NCBI GenBank assembly: GCA_902796555.1
Contig: CADBPR010000002.1
Location: 1-39,082 of the forward strand
DNA length: 39,082 nt
Source: an uncultured Bacteroidia bacterium
GTDB lineage: Bacteria > Bacteroidota > Bacteroidia > Bacteroidales > UBA932
Direction of reading: 5' to 3'
Part shown: piece by piece, positions 18,706 to 27,916 of the stretch
Layout: every line of letters begins with the position of its first letter
Numbering within the stretch: the stretch's first letter is position 1
The notes under the pieces: model-generated
What the model saw: the letters and a program-made list of their open reading frames with translations, nothing else
Databases searched by the model: none
Told to the model about the DNA's origin: nothing
Translations under genes and position numbers: made by a program

Positions 18706-21700
18706 ATGAAAAAACATATGAAGCGTTTATCCATCTTCACAGTGGTGCTCCTGGGAGCGGCACTGACCGCCTGCCACGATGTCAGTGAGCAGGTCGCGCC
18801 CGTCAAGGGCGATGAGATCCGTTTCTCCACCTCTATCGGCGAATATGCCACGAAGGCCACGGATACAGCCTTCGAAGACGGAGATGTGGTCGGTCTCTAT
18901 GCACTCGAACCCATCAACGTGTCCGGCGTGAAACTCACCTGGAAAGGCGGCGCTTTCACCCCGGAAGAACCGCTCTATTGGGGCCGTACCCAGACCGAAG
19001 CGACGCAGTTCCTCGCCTGGTACCCCTATGACATCTCGGATGCGGCCGCCTTCAATCCGACCGAGGCCATGCAGCTCACCATCAATCCCGACCAGTCCAA
19101 GGCGGCCGTCTATGCAGCCCAGGACCTGCTCGGTGCCGTGACCTCCGCGAAACCCGGCGAAACCGTCCACCTGGCCTTCAAACACCTGCTTTCCAAGCTG
19201 ACGCTCCGGATTGAAAGCGCCCTTGAGATTGCGGACGTCCGCGTCGAAGGTCTTCTCGATGGTTACACGGTCGACCTGGCGAACAACCGGGTTGCCGGCT
19301 TCCAGTCCCCCGTAATGGTGGTTTACACACCTTTCTATGCCGGGAACAACGTATGGAACGCCATTACGGTGCCGACGACAACCGCCCTGCGGGTCATTAT
19401 TTATACGAAAGACCAGCGGGAACTGGCCTATTCCAGCGGCAACCTGCTCAACTTCGAAAGCGGCAAGCAGGTCGTTGCAACCTTGCGTATCAAGGATGAC
19501 GAAACGGTCTCCTTCACCAGCGAAATCATCCCCTGGAACGAAGGCGCCACCATCAGCATGGGTGAAGAACCGCCCCAGCCGGAAGTGGAATCTTTCTCCC
19601 TGTACCTGAATGATGAGGCTCAGACCGTTATTCCGCTGGAATATCTGGGAGAGGGCCATTACCAGACGGTGGTCAATCTGGCGAAGGAAGACGGCAGCGT
19701 AAGCGGTTTCTACATTGCAAATGAGGACAAGAGCAAGTTTTTTGCCGCCAAAGAGACAAACTATTTCTCCAATGAGGTTTGGACCGCCACCGACGCCAAC
19801 CCTTATTATTTCCACACGCCTCATATTGTGTACGGTCAGGGAACCTTCCATATCGAACTCGACCTGTCCACCCGCTCGGTCCGCGCTTCGGAGTTCCAGA
19901 GCATCGGATGGGGCAGCATGCTCGAAGGAAACGTTACAACTCTCTTTGGACTTCCTGCCGCCGAATGGCCGGTGGAATATGCCCAGCCTATCGACGGTGG
20001 TGAGGTCTACCAGGTCCGTTCCCCCTATCACATGTGGGATTATAACAGTTACTTCGAACTCGAGGACCGCGGCGTCATCATTGATGCCCGTAATCCGGAA
20101 GCCGTCTATATCGCAGCGGAGAGCCACGCCGGCTTGATGTATCAGGGCGGCTCCATTCTGATCGAGTCTTATGACAAGGTCAACGGATGGAATATGGAGG
20201 GCGGAACGGGCACCTTGGTCGACGGCGAAATCACCTTCCCTGTACAGCGTTTCGCCACTTACCTTCCGGGCCAAGGATGGTATCTCGGGAACCGTTATGG
20301 CCACACGACCTTTGTGCTGCCCGGCTATCAGCGCCACACCTTCTATGTCAGCGACCTGGGTGATATCAGCTATACGCCCGCGACGACCGAAGACGGAACG
20401 AAAGTCTGCCGTTTCACGACGACGCTCTATCCCGACAACACAAAACTTGTCATGGGTGTTTTCGAAGGTTATTTCACCACGACCGCAGAACTGAATGCCG
20501 CCGTCGAACAGGCGAAGAATCTGGGCGAGGGCTTCGCCGAGTATCCTTTCGATGCCGATATCAAGACCGCCATCGATATCGCCCTGCCGGAGATTGGCAA
20601 GTATCGCCTGCTGGCTTATACCGAAGGCGCCGACGGCACCTGGTACTACCGGTATCTGAACTTTGCCTATGTGCCTGACGGTGAAGAGGCTCCGGCCTGC
20701 GAGTTTACGGTCAGCGAACCGACCCTCAGCGAAATCAGCCCCGACACCGAGGCAGTCATCACCGTCACCGGTGATATCAATTCGGCAAGGGTCGTTGCGA
20801 TTCCGGCCGAAGAAGCCGACAAGCTCACCGAAGAGGAATTGTATAACTTCGTCTACAATCACGGCGCTTTCTACCGCGGCAATGCCACTTTCCTGGCCGG
20901 TTACGAAATCCAGGTATCCGGCATGAATCCGGACAGTGATTATCTCATTGCCGTCTGGGGCATAAATGCTTTCGGGAGCGAAACCGTGCAGAGCGTACGT
21001 GTCCATACGCCCGCGGCGACCGAATGGGTCAGCGTCGGACGCGGCACGTTCATCGACCGTTTCGTCCCTTGCATGTGGAACTTAGGCGGCTATGATTCGG
21101 AGGAGAACTACTATACTTCCACCGTCGAAATCCTGCAAGACCCGGCCATAGAAGGGAAATACCGTGTGATGCGCCCGTACGCACAGCTGTGGGAAACGGC
21201 TGACGAGACGCTGGCCGGTTACCTGGGCATGGCGCCTGCTGAGTACGTTGATTTCTACACCGTCACCGACACGGACGGCCAGGATTACATTTTCTTCAGC
21301 GACTTCAGCACCGGTTTCCGTTATCCCAGCGAGTCCATGTGGACGGATGAAACTGCTGTGACCATTATCTACCACCACGGCGCTTACGGAACGGAGAGTC
21401 CTTCTACGAATCAGTACGCCTATCAGAACAGGAAAATTGCGGAAGGCGTCTATCAGATTGCGCCTTATATGCAGCTCTACGGCACGTCTTACTACCTGGC
21501 CAACTATGAGGTACAGCTGTGCTGCCTGGTTCTGATGCCGGGCGTGGAATTCGACCCGATTGCGGCTGAAGAAGAACTCTACGGCGACCAGGCGCCACGG
21601 CTGCGCCGCGGTCTCAATCCGGGCGGCACTGCAGCCCGCGGCATGGTCAAGGCAGTCAATACCGTCAGCCTGGAAACCGCGCTGCGTCCCGCCGATGTCT

Positions 21701-21768
21701 CCATCCGCGTGTACAGCGACACGAATCCCGGAAAGATTTCCGCATCTGCATTCACCCTGGAAAAATAA
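18706..21768 (+). CDS. Fimbrillin-family (Mfa-like) lipoprotein 1
   Basis: Encodes 1020 residues. The N-terminus has a lipoprotein signal with lipobox LTAC (Cys23, after MKKHMKRLSIF). Residues about 35-285 look like a fimbrillin/Mfa-like domain: YATKATDTAFEDGDVVGLYA, a NPDQSKAAVYAAQDLLGA block and LAFKHLLSKLTLRI, ending at SEIIPWNEGA. The remainder is beta-rich. A fibronectin/Ig-like unit lies near 665-770, and a C-terminal module from about 773 begins WVSVGRGTFIDRF, a layout seen in Bacteroidetes surface lipoproteins. Fimbrillins polymerise as type V pili or act as tip/accessory adhesins; at 1020 residues this is far longer than a major pilin, which favours a tip or adhesin role. It starts 3 nt after the BACON gene. 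Function is inferred. Confidence 0.82.
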   Translation: MKKHMKRLSIFTVVLLGAALTACHDVSEQVAPVKGDEIRFSTSIGEYATKATDTAFEDGDVVGLYALEPINVSGVKLTWKGGAFTPEEPLYWGRTQTEATQFLAWYPYDISDAAAFNPTEAMQLTINPDQSKAAVYAAQDLLGAVTSAKPGETVHLAFKHLLSKLTLRIESALEIADVRVEGLLDGYTVDLANNRVAGFQSPVMVVYTPFYAGNNVWNAITVPTTTALRVIIYTKDQRELAYSSGNLLNFESGKQVVATLRIKDDETVSFTSEIIPWNEGATISMGEEPPQPEVESFSLYLNDEAQTVIPLEYLGEGHYQTVVNLAKEDGSVSGFYIANEDKSKFFAAKETNYFSNEVWTATDANPYYFHTPHIVYGQGTFHIELDLSTRSVRASEFQSIGWGSMLEGNVTTLFGLPAAEWPVEYAQPIDGGEVYQVRSPYHMWDYNSYFELEDRGVIIDARNPEAVYIAAESHAGLMYQGGSILIESYDKVNGWNMEGGTGTLVDGEITFPVQRFATYLPGQGWYLGNRYGHTTFVLPGYQRHTFYVSDLGDISYTPATTEDGTKVCRFTTTLYPDNTKLVMGVFEGYFTTTAELNAAVEQAKNLGEGFAEYPFDADIKTAIDIALPEIGKYRLLAYTEGADGTWYYRYLNFAYVPDGEEAPACEFTVSEPTLSEISPDTEAVITVTGDINSARVVAIPAEEADKLTEEELYNFVYNHGAFYRGNATFLAGYEIQVSGMNPDSDYLIAVWGINAFGSETVQSVRVHTPAATEWVSVGRGTFIDRFVPCMWNLGGYDSEENYYTSTVEILQDPAIEGKYRVMRPYAQLWETADETLAGYLGMAPAEYVDFYTVTDTDGQDYIFFSDFSTGFRYPSESMWTDETAVTIIYHHGAYGTESPSTNQYAYQNRKIAEGVYQIAPYMQLYGTSYYLANYEVQLCCLVLMPGVEFDPIAAEEELYGDQAPRLRRGLNPGGTAARGMVKAVNTVSLETALRPADVSIRVYSDTNPGKISASAFTLEK

Positions 21769-21780
21769 CCTGAAACACGA

Positions 21781-24549
21781 ATGATTATGAAACGAATATA
21801 TACCCTCTTAGCCAGTGTTCTGGCCACGGTAGCGGCCGTATCCTGTAACGTATTGGAACAGGACAACGCCCCGAAAGGCAAGCCTATTGCCTTCACCGCT
21901 TCGGTCGGGGGCTACACCGTCAAGGCTACCGATACCGCTTTTGATCAGGGGGACCGCGTCGGCCTGTATGCCATGAGCCCGCTCAACTATTTCGACGAGG
22001 CCTTGCGCTTTGACGGCAATGCCCTCGTCCCGGAAAAGGAACTGTATTGGAACGATGACAGCACGCAGGGCGTCCTGTTCTACGCCTACTATCCGTACGA
22101 ATCCGGCTTCGTTCCGACCCGTTCCAGTCTGTTCGAGGTAAGGCAGGATCAGTCCAACTATGCCGATTATACGGCATCCGACCTGATGGCCACCAGCACC
22201 TGGGCGACGCCTGAAGAGGAGAGCGTCCACTTTGTGTTCAACCACATGCTGTCCAAGATTATCGTAACGATAGACAATGTACTCGGTGTTCCGGTTACGG
22301 ATGTCTATCTCGAGAATGTCGGAACATCGACCCATGTCAACGTGAACAAGGACGAATGCCTGATTGCCTCCTCCGGCAGGACAATCCGGCTCTGCCCGGT
22401 CGCGATTGACGGACGGGAAGCCTGGATTGGCATCCTGCCGCCGCAGAATATCACTCCTGAGATTCGCGTGTATACGGAAGACGGCAAAGATTACCTCTTT
22501 TCTGCCGAATCCATGGTCCGTTTCCTGAAGGGCTTTTCCACCGGGGCGTTCATCACCCTCGACGGTTTAAGCCCGCTGGCCTCTTTCAGCAGCGAAATCA
22601 TTGACTGGAACTGGGGCGGTGAATACACCTTCCGCAACATCAACGACAACCGCAAGGCCAGCATCTATGTCCTGGACGAAAGCGGACACGAGGACGCAAC
22701 CTTGTTTGTCGAGACGTTTGACAACAGCGGCAGCTCCAACAATTGGTTGAATTTCAAACCGATTGAGACTGTTTATTTCGGCAATTATGCCTACCAGAAA
22801 TACGACATTTCCCAGTGCATCGGCCTCTACCTCTGTGTAGCCTTCCCGGTGTACACCATGGGAGAGAGATACTTCGGCGGATGGATGATTGAAGCCGATA
22901 GAGAAATCTTCCTGTACCGCAGTCCCGTCGCGCAATGCTGGATTGACAACCCGCAAGCTCCCTATGACAACATCTATCTCGATTCTGTTACAGTTGAAGG
23001 ATGGCAGCTGTCTTACTTCGCGGCCAATCCGTTCCAGCGCTATGAAATGACCGGCCAGGTCTTCAGCAATGCCGCTGACGGCGCTACTGCAGCATCCTAT
23101 TATATCAATACTGCAGACGGTAATACCTTCCGGATTGCCGACTTCTCTACTCGGGACGGCGACTTGAGCTTTATTGACAGCGGCAAGCAGGTACGGATCA
23201 GCTTTATCCTCTCAAACGACAACGATGGCTCGAAGATACTGGCCCACGCCCAGTTCATCGAATATATCGAAGAAGCCGACGAGCGCCAGTTCAGCTGGAG
23301 CATCGTCGGAGAAATGAACAACTGGGGCGGCGACAGCGAAATCTGGATGGATTGGTCCGATCAGCACAACGCTTTCATCGGCTACATCGAGAACTACGCC
23401 GGCGAGCAGTTCAAGATTCGCGCCAACGGCACATGGGATTACAACTACGGTGGACCTTGGATCGATAACAGCAGCTATTACCTGGTGAATATTCCCAACG
23501 GTTCGATGGGCATCAAAACCCTGCGCGACGGTGCGAATATTACGGTCGATATCAAATCTTTCCCCAATTTCAGCGGAAAGCTGTTTGTCATGTATTACCC
23601 CAATGACAAATACCTGGAAGTCGGAGATGCCAGTTTCCTGGCCGGCTCCACGACGCCGACGACCGTCGAGGAGGCCCTTTTAGCGGAAGACGGTACCTTT
23701 GTCGATATCCAGCCGGGTATTGTCGTCGCCACCTGCGCCCGCGGCTTTGTCATCATGGATGAAGTAGAAGCCTCCGTATTGGTTTACCAGGGCGCCAACC
23801 CTTCGATGACGGTCAGCGTCGGCGATGTAGTCCGCGTACAAGGTACCAAGACAACCTATTCCAACACGGCTGAAATCCAGGGTGACCTGGTAATCGAGAT
23901 TATCGGCACCGTGGCGGATTTGACGCAAGGCGAAGTGACCCCCGACACCCTGATTGATTTCCTGACCGATTATCCGGGATTCCAGAATATCACCAAAACC
24001 ATCGATGAGTGGGAGGTACCGTATGCCGCCCCGGTGGAGGTCACCGGCGTGCTGCGCAACGGGTGTATCATGGTGGTGGACGGTTCTGACCGCAAGGTAA
24101 ACTTCTACTGGCCTGACCAGGACTACAGCTATGCGTTCGACCACGAAGTCACCATCCGGGGCTTTGCCGTGAACTACAACGCCAGCGCCATATCCGTAAT
24201 GGTCAGCACCCTTGAAGTGGGTGAAGAAGTCGCCCCGATTGAGATTATCGACATCAGCATTGCGGAACTCCTGAAGGTACAACCTTCTTCCACGCAGCGT
24301 TACCGGGTGACCGGTGTGGTGGACGAAATTGCCAACAGCACGTACGGCAACCTCTATCTGGCCGATGAGACCGGGCTGCGCGTCTATATATATGGTCTGA
24401 CATCTTCCGACCTGGGATACGGCGCCACCAATGATAAGTCCTTCTCCCGCCTGGGTATCGAAGTCGGCCAGACCATCACCGTCGTAGGCTATCCGGCCCT
24501 GTACAAAGACGCCTTCGAACTGGTGTACGCCTATCCGGAGGAATACTAA
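21781..24549 (+). CDS. Fimbrillin-family lipoprotein 2 with SusE/F-like and OB-like modules
   Basis: Encodes 922 residues from ATG 21781 (an alternative in-frame ATG is at 21787). The lipobox is AAVSC (Cys22). Residues about 35-285 repeat the fimbrillin block of its neighbours: YTVKATDTAFDQGDRVGLYA, RQDQSNYADYTASDLMAT, FVFNHMLSKIIVTI. A module at about 505-620 (FSWSIVGEMNNWGGD, later EQFKIRANGTWDYNYGG) looks like the starch-binding-type beta-sandwich of SusE/SusF. From about 630 to the end there are up to three OB-like units, best seen in LYLADETGLRVYIYG and GQTITVVGYPALYKDAFELV, similar to C-terminal OB domains of other Bacteroidetes lipoproteins. The mix suggests a glycan-binding surface adhesin. 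The gap from the previous gene is 12 nt. Confidence 0.82.
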   Translation: MIMKRIYTLLASVLATVAAVSCNVLEQDNAPKGKPIAFTASVGGYTVKATDTAFDQGDRVGLYAMSPLNYFDEALRFDGNALVPEKELYWNDDSTQGVLFYAYYPYESGFVPTRSSLFEVRQDQSNYADYTASDLMATSTWATPEEESVHFVFNHMLSKIIVTIDNVLGVPVTDVYLENVGTSTHVNVNKDECLIASSGRTIRLCPVAIDGREAWIGILPPQNITPEIRVYTEDGKDYLFSAESMVRFLKGFSTGAFITLDGLSPLASFSSEIIDWNWGGEYTFRNINDNRKASIYVLDESGHEDATLFVETFDNSGSSNNWLNFKPIETVYFGNYAYQKYDISQCIGLYLCVAFPVYTMGERYFGGWMIEADREIFLYRSPVAQCWIDNPQAPYDNIYLDSVTVEGWQLSYFAANPFQRYEMTGQVFSNAADGATAASYYINTADGNTFRIADFSTRDGDLSFIDSGKQVRISFILSNDNDGSKILAHAQFIEYIEEADERQFSWSIVGEMNNWGGDSEIWMDWSDQHNAFIGYIENYAGEQFKIRANGTWDYNYGGPWIDNSSYYLVNIPNGSMGIKTLRDGANITVDIKSFPNFSGKLFVMYYPNDKYLEVGDASFLAGSTTPTTVEEALLAEDGTFVDIQPGIVVATCARGFVIMDEVEASVLVYQGANPSMTVSVGDVVRVQGTKTTYSNTAEIQGDLVIEIIGTVADLTQGEVTPDTLIDFLTDYPGFQNITKTIDEWEVPYAAPVEVTGVLRNGCIMVVDGSDRKVNFYWPDQDYSYAFDHEVTIRGFAVNYNASAISVMVSTLEVGEEVAPIEIIDISIAELLKVQPSSTQRYRVTGVVDEIANSTYGNLYLADETGLRVYIYGLTSSDLGYGATNDKSFSRLGIEVGQTITVVGYPALYKDAFELVYAYPEEY

Positions 24550-24571
24550 ACGAGGTTAAAATCAGATTGTT

Positions 24572-26389
24572 ATGAGAAAATCTGTTATCATCACCCTTTG
24601 CCTTGCCGCCCTCTCCCTGTGGGGGTGCGGCAAGACGGCGGAGGTGAATGCCCCCCTCAAAAAGGGCCTCACCTTCACGGCGTCGATTGGCGGCTATGCC
24701 ACCAAGGCGACGGATACAGCCTTTGAAAACGGTGACTTGATCGGATTGTACGGAACAACAGCGGACCATGCCTACAGTAATTATCCGCTGGAAAGCCGGG
24801 ACGGGGCACTCGTCATGCTCGACCCGAAGGAAGACCGCACGGATACCCGGGTTTCCTTCCAGGCCTATTACCCCTACAAGTCGGTCAATGACAAGACCTT
24901 TTATGTCAATGCGGACCAGTCCACCTGGGCACAGTATACGGCTTCGGACCTGATGATGGCCGAGTTCAACGGCTTCCCCGGCCGAACGGGAGAGATTCAT
25001 CTGGTATTCAACCACATGCTGTCCAAATTCGTGGTCATTCCTTCCCGGGATGCCGACCTCATCGCCAATGTCTATATTGCCAATGTCAAGGGACAGATGC
25101 AATGGGATTTCATGTACACGGACGTACAGGGCATCGGCGGCAGCGTCAAGGCGCTGAAAAGCGACTATAACGGCGAACCGGCTTGGAAAGCCATTCTCCC
25201 GCCGCAATGGGCCGAACCCAGGATTTTCGTGGAGCGCACAGACGGTTCCAGCTATGAATACCGCTTGAGTTCCGGACTCTACCTGCAGATTGGCTGCCAG
25301 ACCCTGGCCCGGCTGGACATCCAGGAAAACGAGCCTACCGCAAATGTTTCCACCCTGATTGAAGCCTGGACTCCGGACAATGAAGCAGCTTTCGGGCCGG
25401 CGCAGTATGGCACGTACATGCCTGTAATTGACAACTGCGGAGCTTTCACCCTGGAATCGGCAAACGGCACAGTTTTCAATGCCGAATGCAATCTGGCCTG
25501 GAACAACGGCAAACTGGTCTTCTCCAACGGGAAGAACTTGTTCTGGTGCCCTCTTGAGTTAAATTCGGATCCTTCGTCTATCCCGACTTTCAACCGGGTA
25601 AGTAACCCCTTGAAGCCCGACCTGCTGACCAGCGACGATGCCGGCAATGTGGTCATCGGCAACTACACGGCCAACAAATTGACGGTCGTTTACACCGATG
25701 ACATTATAGGCAGTTCGTGGTCTACTTTGATTGACGAGGCCGACCTGACTGCTTACGGTACCGTCGGTCGGATGTCCGTCACCGGGGATATCCGCGAAAA
25801 AGCGGTGCTTACCCTCACCTGCGCTACGCTGGGCGAGTATACCCAGTATGTCATCTATTGGGAAATCGAGAACGGCCAAACCGTCGGAACGAATCTGATT
25901 CCGGTCGAAGGGAAGGAACCTTTGTGGGTCGCCACCAACAACGGGGCTGTGGCCTTGGGAGACCGGGCAGCAGACGGATTCTTGTTCCATGCCTACGCTG
26001 AAGGCCTGCGTGCGCTGCAGTTCCTGCCCGGTGGTTCTGAAGTATTCAACTACGAGTCATACGGGATGGACGCGAATTCCAACTTCAGCGCCCTGGATGT
26101 CGCCTGGTACAACGGCCACCGCTTCGTCGCCACTGCCGCAGGAGAGCACTTCGATTGGAGCAACCGCATCGCGTTCCTGTTCAATGCCGACCAGCCCGGC
26201 GGCTGGATAAGGAGTTGGCTTCAGCAGGACACCGACTCTTGGCTGACCAACGAGAACTTCATCAGCGATGCCGTTGGAGGTGCTACCTACAGTACGTCCA
26301 ACGCCCTGCTGGTCCCGACCGAGGATTGCTTGTTCTACTTCATCCTGGCCAACGCCCACAAGAAGGTGGTCTGGTTCTCTCTGAAATAA
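24572..26389 (+). CDS. Fimbrillin-family lipoprotein 3
   Basis: Encodes 605 residues. The lipobox is SLWGC (Cys19). The N-terminal 260 or so residues are paralogous to the two preceding proteins: YATKATDTAFENGDLIGLYG, NADQSTWAQYTASDLMMA, LVFNHMLSKFVV. The C-terminal half (about 270-605) is unlike the other two and has recurring short units such as GAFTLESANGTVFNAECNLAWNN, LWVATNNGAVALGDRAADG and GHRFVATAAGEHFDWSNRIAF that suggest a beta-propeller-like fold. I do not recognise a named family for that half. The gene starts 22 nt after gene 2 and is followed by the operon's strong terminator. A surface-exposed binding protein is the most that can be inferred. Confidence 0.8.
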   Translation: MRKSVIITLCLAALSLWGCGKTAEVNAPLKKGLTFTASIGGYATKATDTAFENGDLIGLYGTTADHAYSNYPLESRDGALVMLDPKEDRTDTRVSFQAYYPYKSVNDKTFYVNADQSTWAQYTASDLMMAEFNGFPGRTGEIHLVFNHMLSKFVVIPSRDADLIANVYIANVKGQMQWDFMYTDVQGIGGSVKALKSDYNGEPAWKAILPPQWAEPRIFVERTDGSSYEYRLSSGLYLQIGCQTLARLDIQENEPTANVSTLIEAWTPDNEAAFGPAQYGTYMPVIDNCGAFTLESANGTVFNAECNLAWNNGKLVFSNGKNLFWCPLELNSDPSSIPTFNRVSNPLKPDLLTSDDAGNVVIGNYTANKLTVVYTDDIIGSSWSTLIDEADLTAYGTVGRMSVTGDIREKAVLTLTCATLGEYTQYVIYWEIENGQTVGTNLIPVEGKEPLWVATNNGAVALGDRAADGFLFHAYAEGLRALQFLPGGSEVFNYESYGMDANSNFSALDVAWYNGHRFVATAAGEHFDWSNRIAFLFNADQPGGWIRSWLQQDTDSWLTNENFISDAVGGATYSTSNALLVPTEDCLFYFILANAHKKVVWFSLK

Positions 26390-26409
26390 CAGGATACGTC
26401 TGCATGCGA

Positions 26410-26447
26410 GTAAGGCTGGCCTTTTTGGAAGGCCAGCCTTACTTTTT
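26410..26447 (+). terminator. Strong terminator of the BACON/fimbrillin operon
   Basis: A perfect 14-bp stem (arms 26410-26423 and 26429-26442) with a 5-nt loop is followed by TTTTT. It separates the operon from the convergent tdk gene and may also stop tdk transcription, though no T-run follows on that strand. Confidence 0.92.
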
Positions 26448-26463
26448 GAATATGCCCAGGGCG

Positions 26464-27039
26464 CTATTCTTTTTCTTCCGCCATCGCCTTGTTGTAACAT
26501 TCGCGGCAGAGAGGCTCATAGATATCTTTTTCGCCCAGGACAACCAGTTTGCGGCTCTGGGACAACCGGTGGGAATGGTTCGCAAGGGCGCCGCAGCGCA
26601 CGCAGATAGCATGGACCTTCTGCACATCTTCCGCAATGGCCAGCAGTCCCGGAATCGGACCGAAAGGCTTGCCCAGATAATCCGTGTCCAGTCCGGCTAC
26701 GATTACGCGGACACCGCGGTTGGCCAGGGTCTGCACGACTTCAATCAGGCTTTCATCGAAGAACTGTGCCTCATCGATACCGACCACCTGGGTATCGGGA
26801 GCAATCTGCAGCATACGGGAAGGGCTCTTGATGGGAGTACAGGAAATGCTGTGCGAATCGTGCGACACGACGTCCAGTTCCGAATACCGCTTGTCTACGG
26901 TAGGCTTGAACGTCTCAATTTTCTGCTTGGCGAACTGGGCCCTTTTGAGCCGCCGGATCAGCTCTTCTGTCTTACCCGAGAACATCGAACCGCAAATCAC
27001 TTCGATACATCCCGTTTTTTTTGCGTTTTCTGCGAACAT
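26464..27039 (-). CDS. tdk: Thymidine kinase (type II)
   Basis: Encodes 191 residues. It phosphorylates thymidine to dTMP in the salvage pathway. The P-loop GSMFSGKT lies at residues 17-24, the acidic GIDEAQFF motif at 88-94, and the structural zinc site comprises two CxxC pairs (C146/C149 and C178/C181). The start at 27039 matches the family N-terminus; the frame stays open for 233 more codons upstream but only as antisense to the divergent gene. Length is normal for the family. It stands alone and shares a short intergenic region with the divergent gene at 27095. Confidence 0.95.
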   Translation of the reverse strand: MFAENAKKTGCIEVICGSMFSGKTEELIRRLKRAQFAKQKIETFKPTVDKRYSELDVVSHDSHSISCTPIKSPSRMLQIAPDTQVVGIDEAQFFDESLIEVVQTLANRGVRVIVAGLDTDYLGKPFGPIPGLLAIAEDVQKVHAICVRCGALANHSHRLSQSRKLVVLGEKDIYEPLCRECYNKAMAEEKE

Positions 27040-27052
27040 TTTGCTAAATTTG
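27020..27052 (+). promoter_or_regulatory. Consensus promoter of the coiled-coil protein-rsmI-HhH operon
   Basis: TTTG (27020-27023) and TAAATTTG (27045-27052) are perfect -33 and -7 boxes separated by 21 nt. The -33 box lies inside the first codons of tdk on the other strand. The ATG at 27095 lies 42 nt downstream. Confidence 0.75.
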
Positions 27053-27068
27053 TGGTTAACTATTGGTA

Positions 27069-27076
27069 CAAAGATA
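27069..27076 (-). promoter_or_regulatory. -7 box (TATCTTTG) of tdk
   Basis: On the minus strand TATCTTTG is a perfect -7 match, 29 nt upstream of the tdk ATG. It lies downstream of the plus-strand promoter, so the two promoters face each other across about 16 nt. No -33 box is seen at normal spacing. Confidence 0.6.
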
Positions 27077-27094
27077 ATAATAAAAGTCGCTATA

Positions 27095-27916
27095 ATGGAC
27101 AGCAAAGCGAAAGAAATTTCCCACGAAGTTTTCAACACCCTGGAAGCACTGACCCGACGCATCGAAGCCCTGGAACGGGAGGTCGCGGCGCTCAAGGGAG
27201 AACCGCTCCCGACCGCCCCTGTCGCGGACCCGATTGACCTGGAGCTCGATGCGGCGGAATGGACGCCGACAGCCTCCTCGAAGGCCGTGGCCGAGCCGGC
27301 AGCCGCGATATCCGCCGTCGAGGACATGCCCGAGCCGGCCATCGAACCCGAGCCCGTCACAGCGCAGGAGCCTGCCGTAGAGGACATCCCTGTGCCTGTT
27401 GCAACGCCGGGACAGACCGCAGCACCGGAGCCTGTCTCCGAGCCGACGCCCGTGCCGGAACCCACGCCGAAACGCCACGCCCAGGCGGACAAGAAAGACC
27501 AGCCGGAAGATTTACCGGAGGATTCTTTCACCAATCTGTTCGGAGCGGAGCCTGCGGAACCGCCGGCAGCCACGCGCGGCCGCAAAAAGAAGATTCTCAA
27601 CGACATAGAATCCGCACAAACCGGCCAGTCCGTCCTGGATGTCATGGCGGACAAAGCCGCCTGGCGGCATGACATGCCCGGCAGCGAAGTCAAATCCCTG
27701 CGCTGCGCCATCGGTCTGGGTGACCAGGTTGTCTTCATCCGCCGGCTTTTCCGGGACGATTCCGCTCTTTATCAGGATTCCATCGACAAGCTGAACGCCA
27801 TGAGCACCCTCAATGAAGCCATCGCCTTCCTGAGCGACAGCTTCCCCGAATGGGATGTGGCTTCAGAAGATGTCTACCGCTTCATGATGGCTGTCCGACG
27901 GAAAATCCGCAAATAA
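27095..27916 (+). CDS. Uncharacterised protein: coiled coil, Pro/Glu linker, conserved C-terminal domain
   Basis: Encodes 273 residues. The ATG at 27095 follows a consensus promoter; the frame is open further upstream only as antisense to tdk. Residues about 5-40 form an amphipathic helix with heptads ([20 protein letters not shown]). Residues about 45-125 are a low-complexity Pro/Glu/Ala/Val linker. A basic patch RGRKKK follows near 160. The last 80 residues ([58 protein letters not shown]) look like a compact helical domain that I recall from hypothetical proteins of Bacteroidetes. No signal peptide is present, so it is cytoplasmic. Its stop overlaps the rsmI start by 1 nt (TAATG). Function is unknown. 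Confidence 0.85.
   Translation: MDSKAKEISHEVFNTLEALTRRIEALEREVAALKGEPLPTAPVADPIDLELDAAEWTPTASSKAVAEPAAAISAVEDMPEPAIEPEPVTAQEPAVEDIPVPVATPGQTAAPEPVSEPTPVPEPTPKRHAQADKKDQPEDLPEDSFTNLFGAEPAEPPAATRGRKKKILNDIESAQTGQSVLDVMADKAAWRHDMPGSEVKSLRCAIGLGDQVVFIRRLFRDDSALYQDSIDKLNAMSTLNEAIAFLSDSFPEWDVASEDVYRFMMAVRRKIRK

Noticed and set aside
15919..21006. Minus-strand frames of 653 and 759 codons opposite recQ and fimbrillin gene 1
   Set aside because: Same codon-bias shadow effect; no promoter or domain supports them.
27040..27738. A 233-codon N-terminal extension of tdk
   Set aside because: It lies antisense to the coiled-coil gene and upstream of the tdk promoter. Thymidine kinase of normal length starts at 27039.
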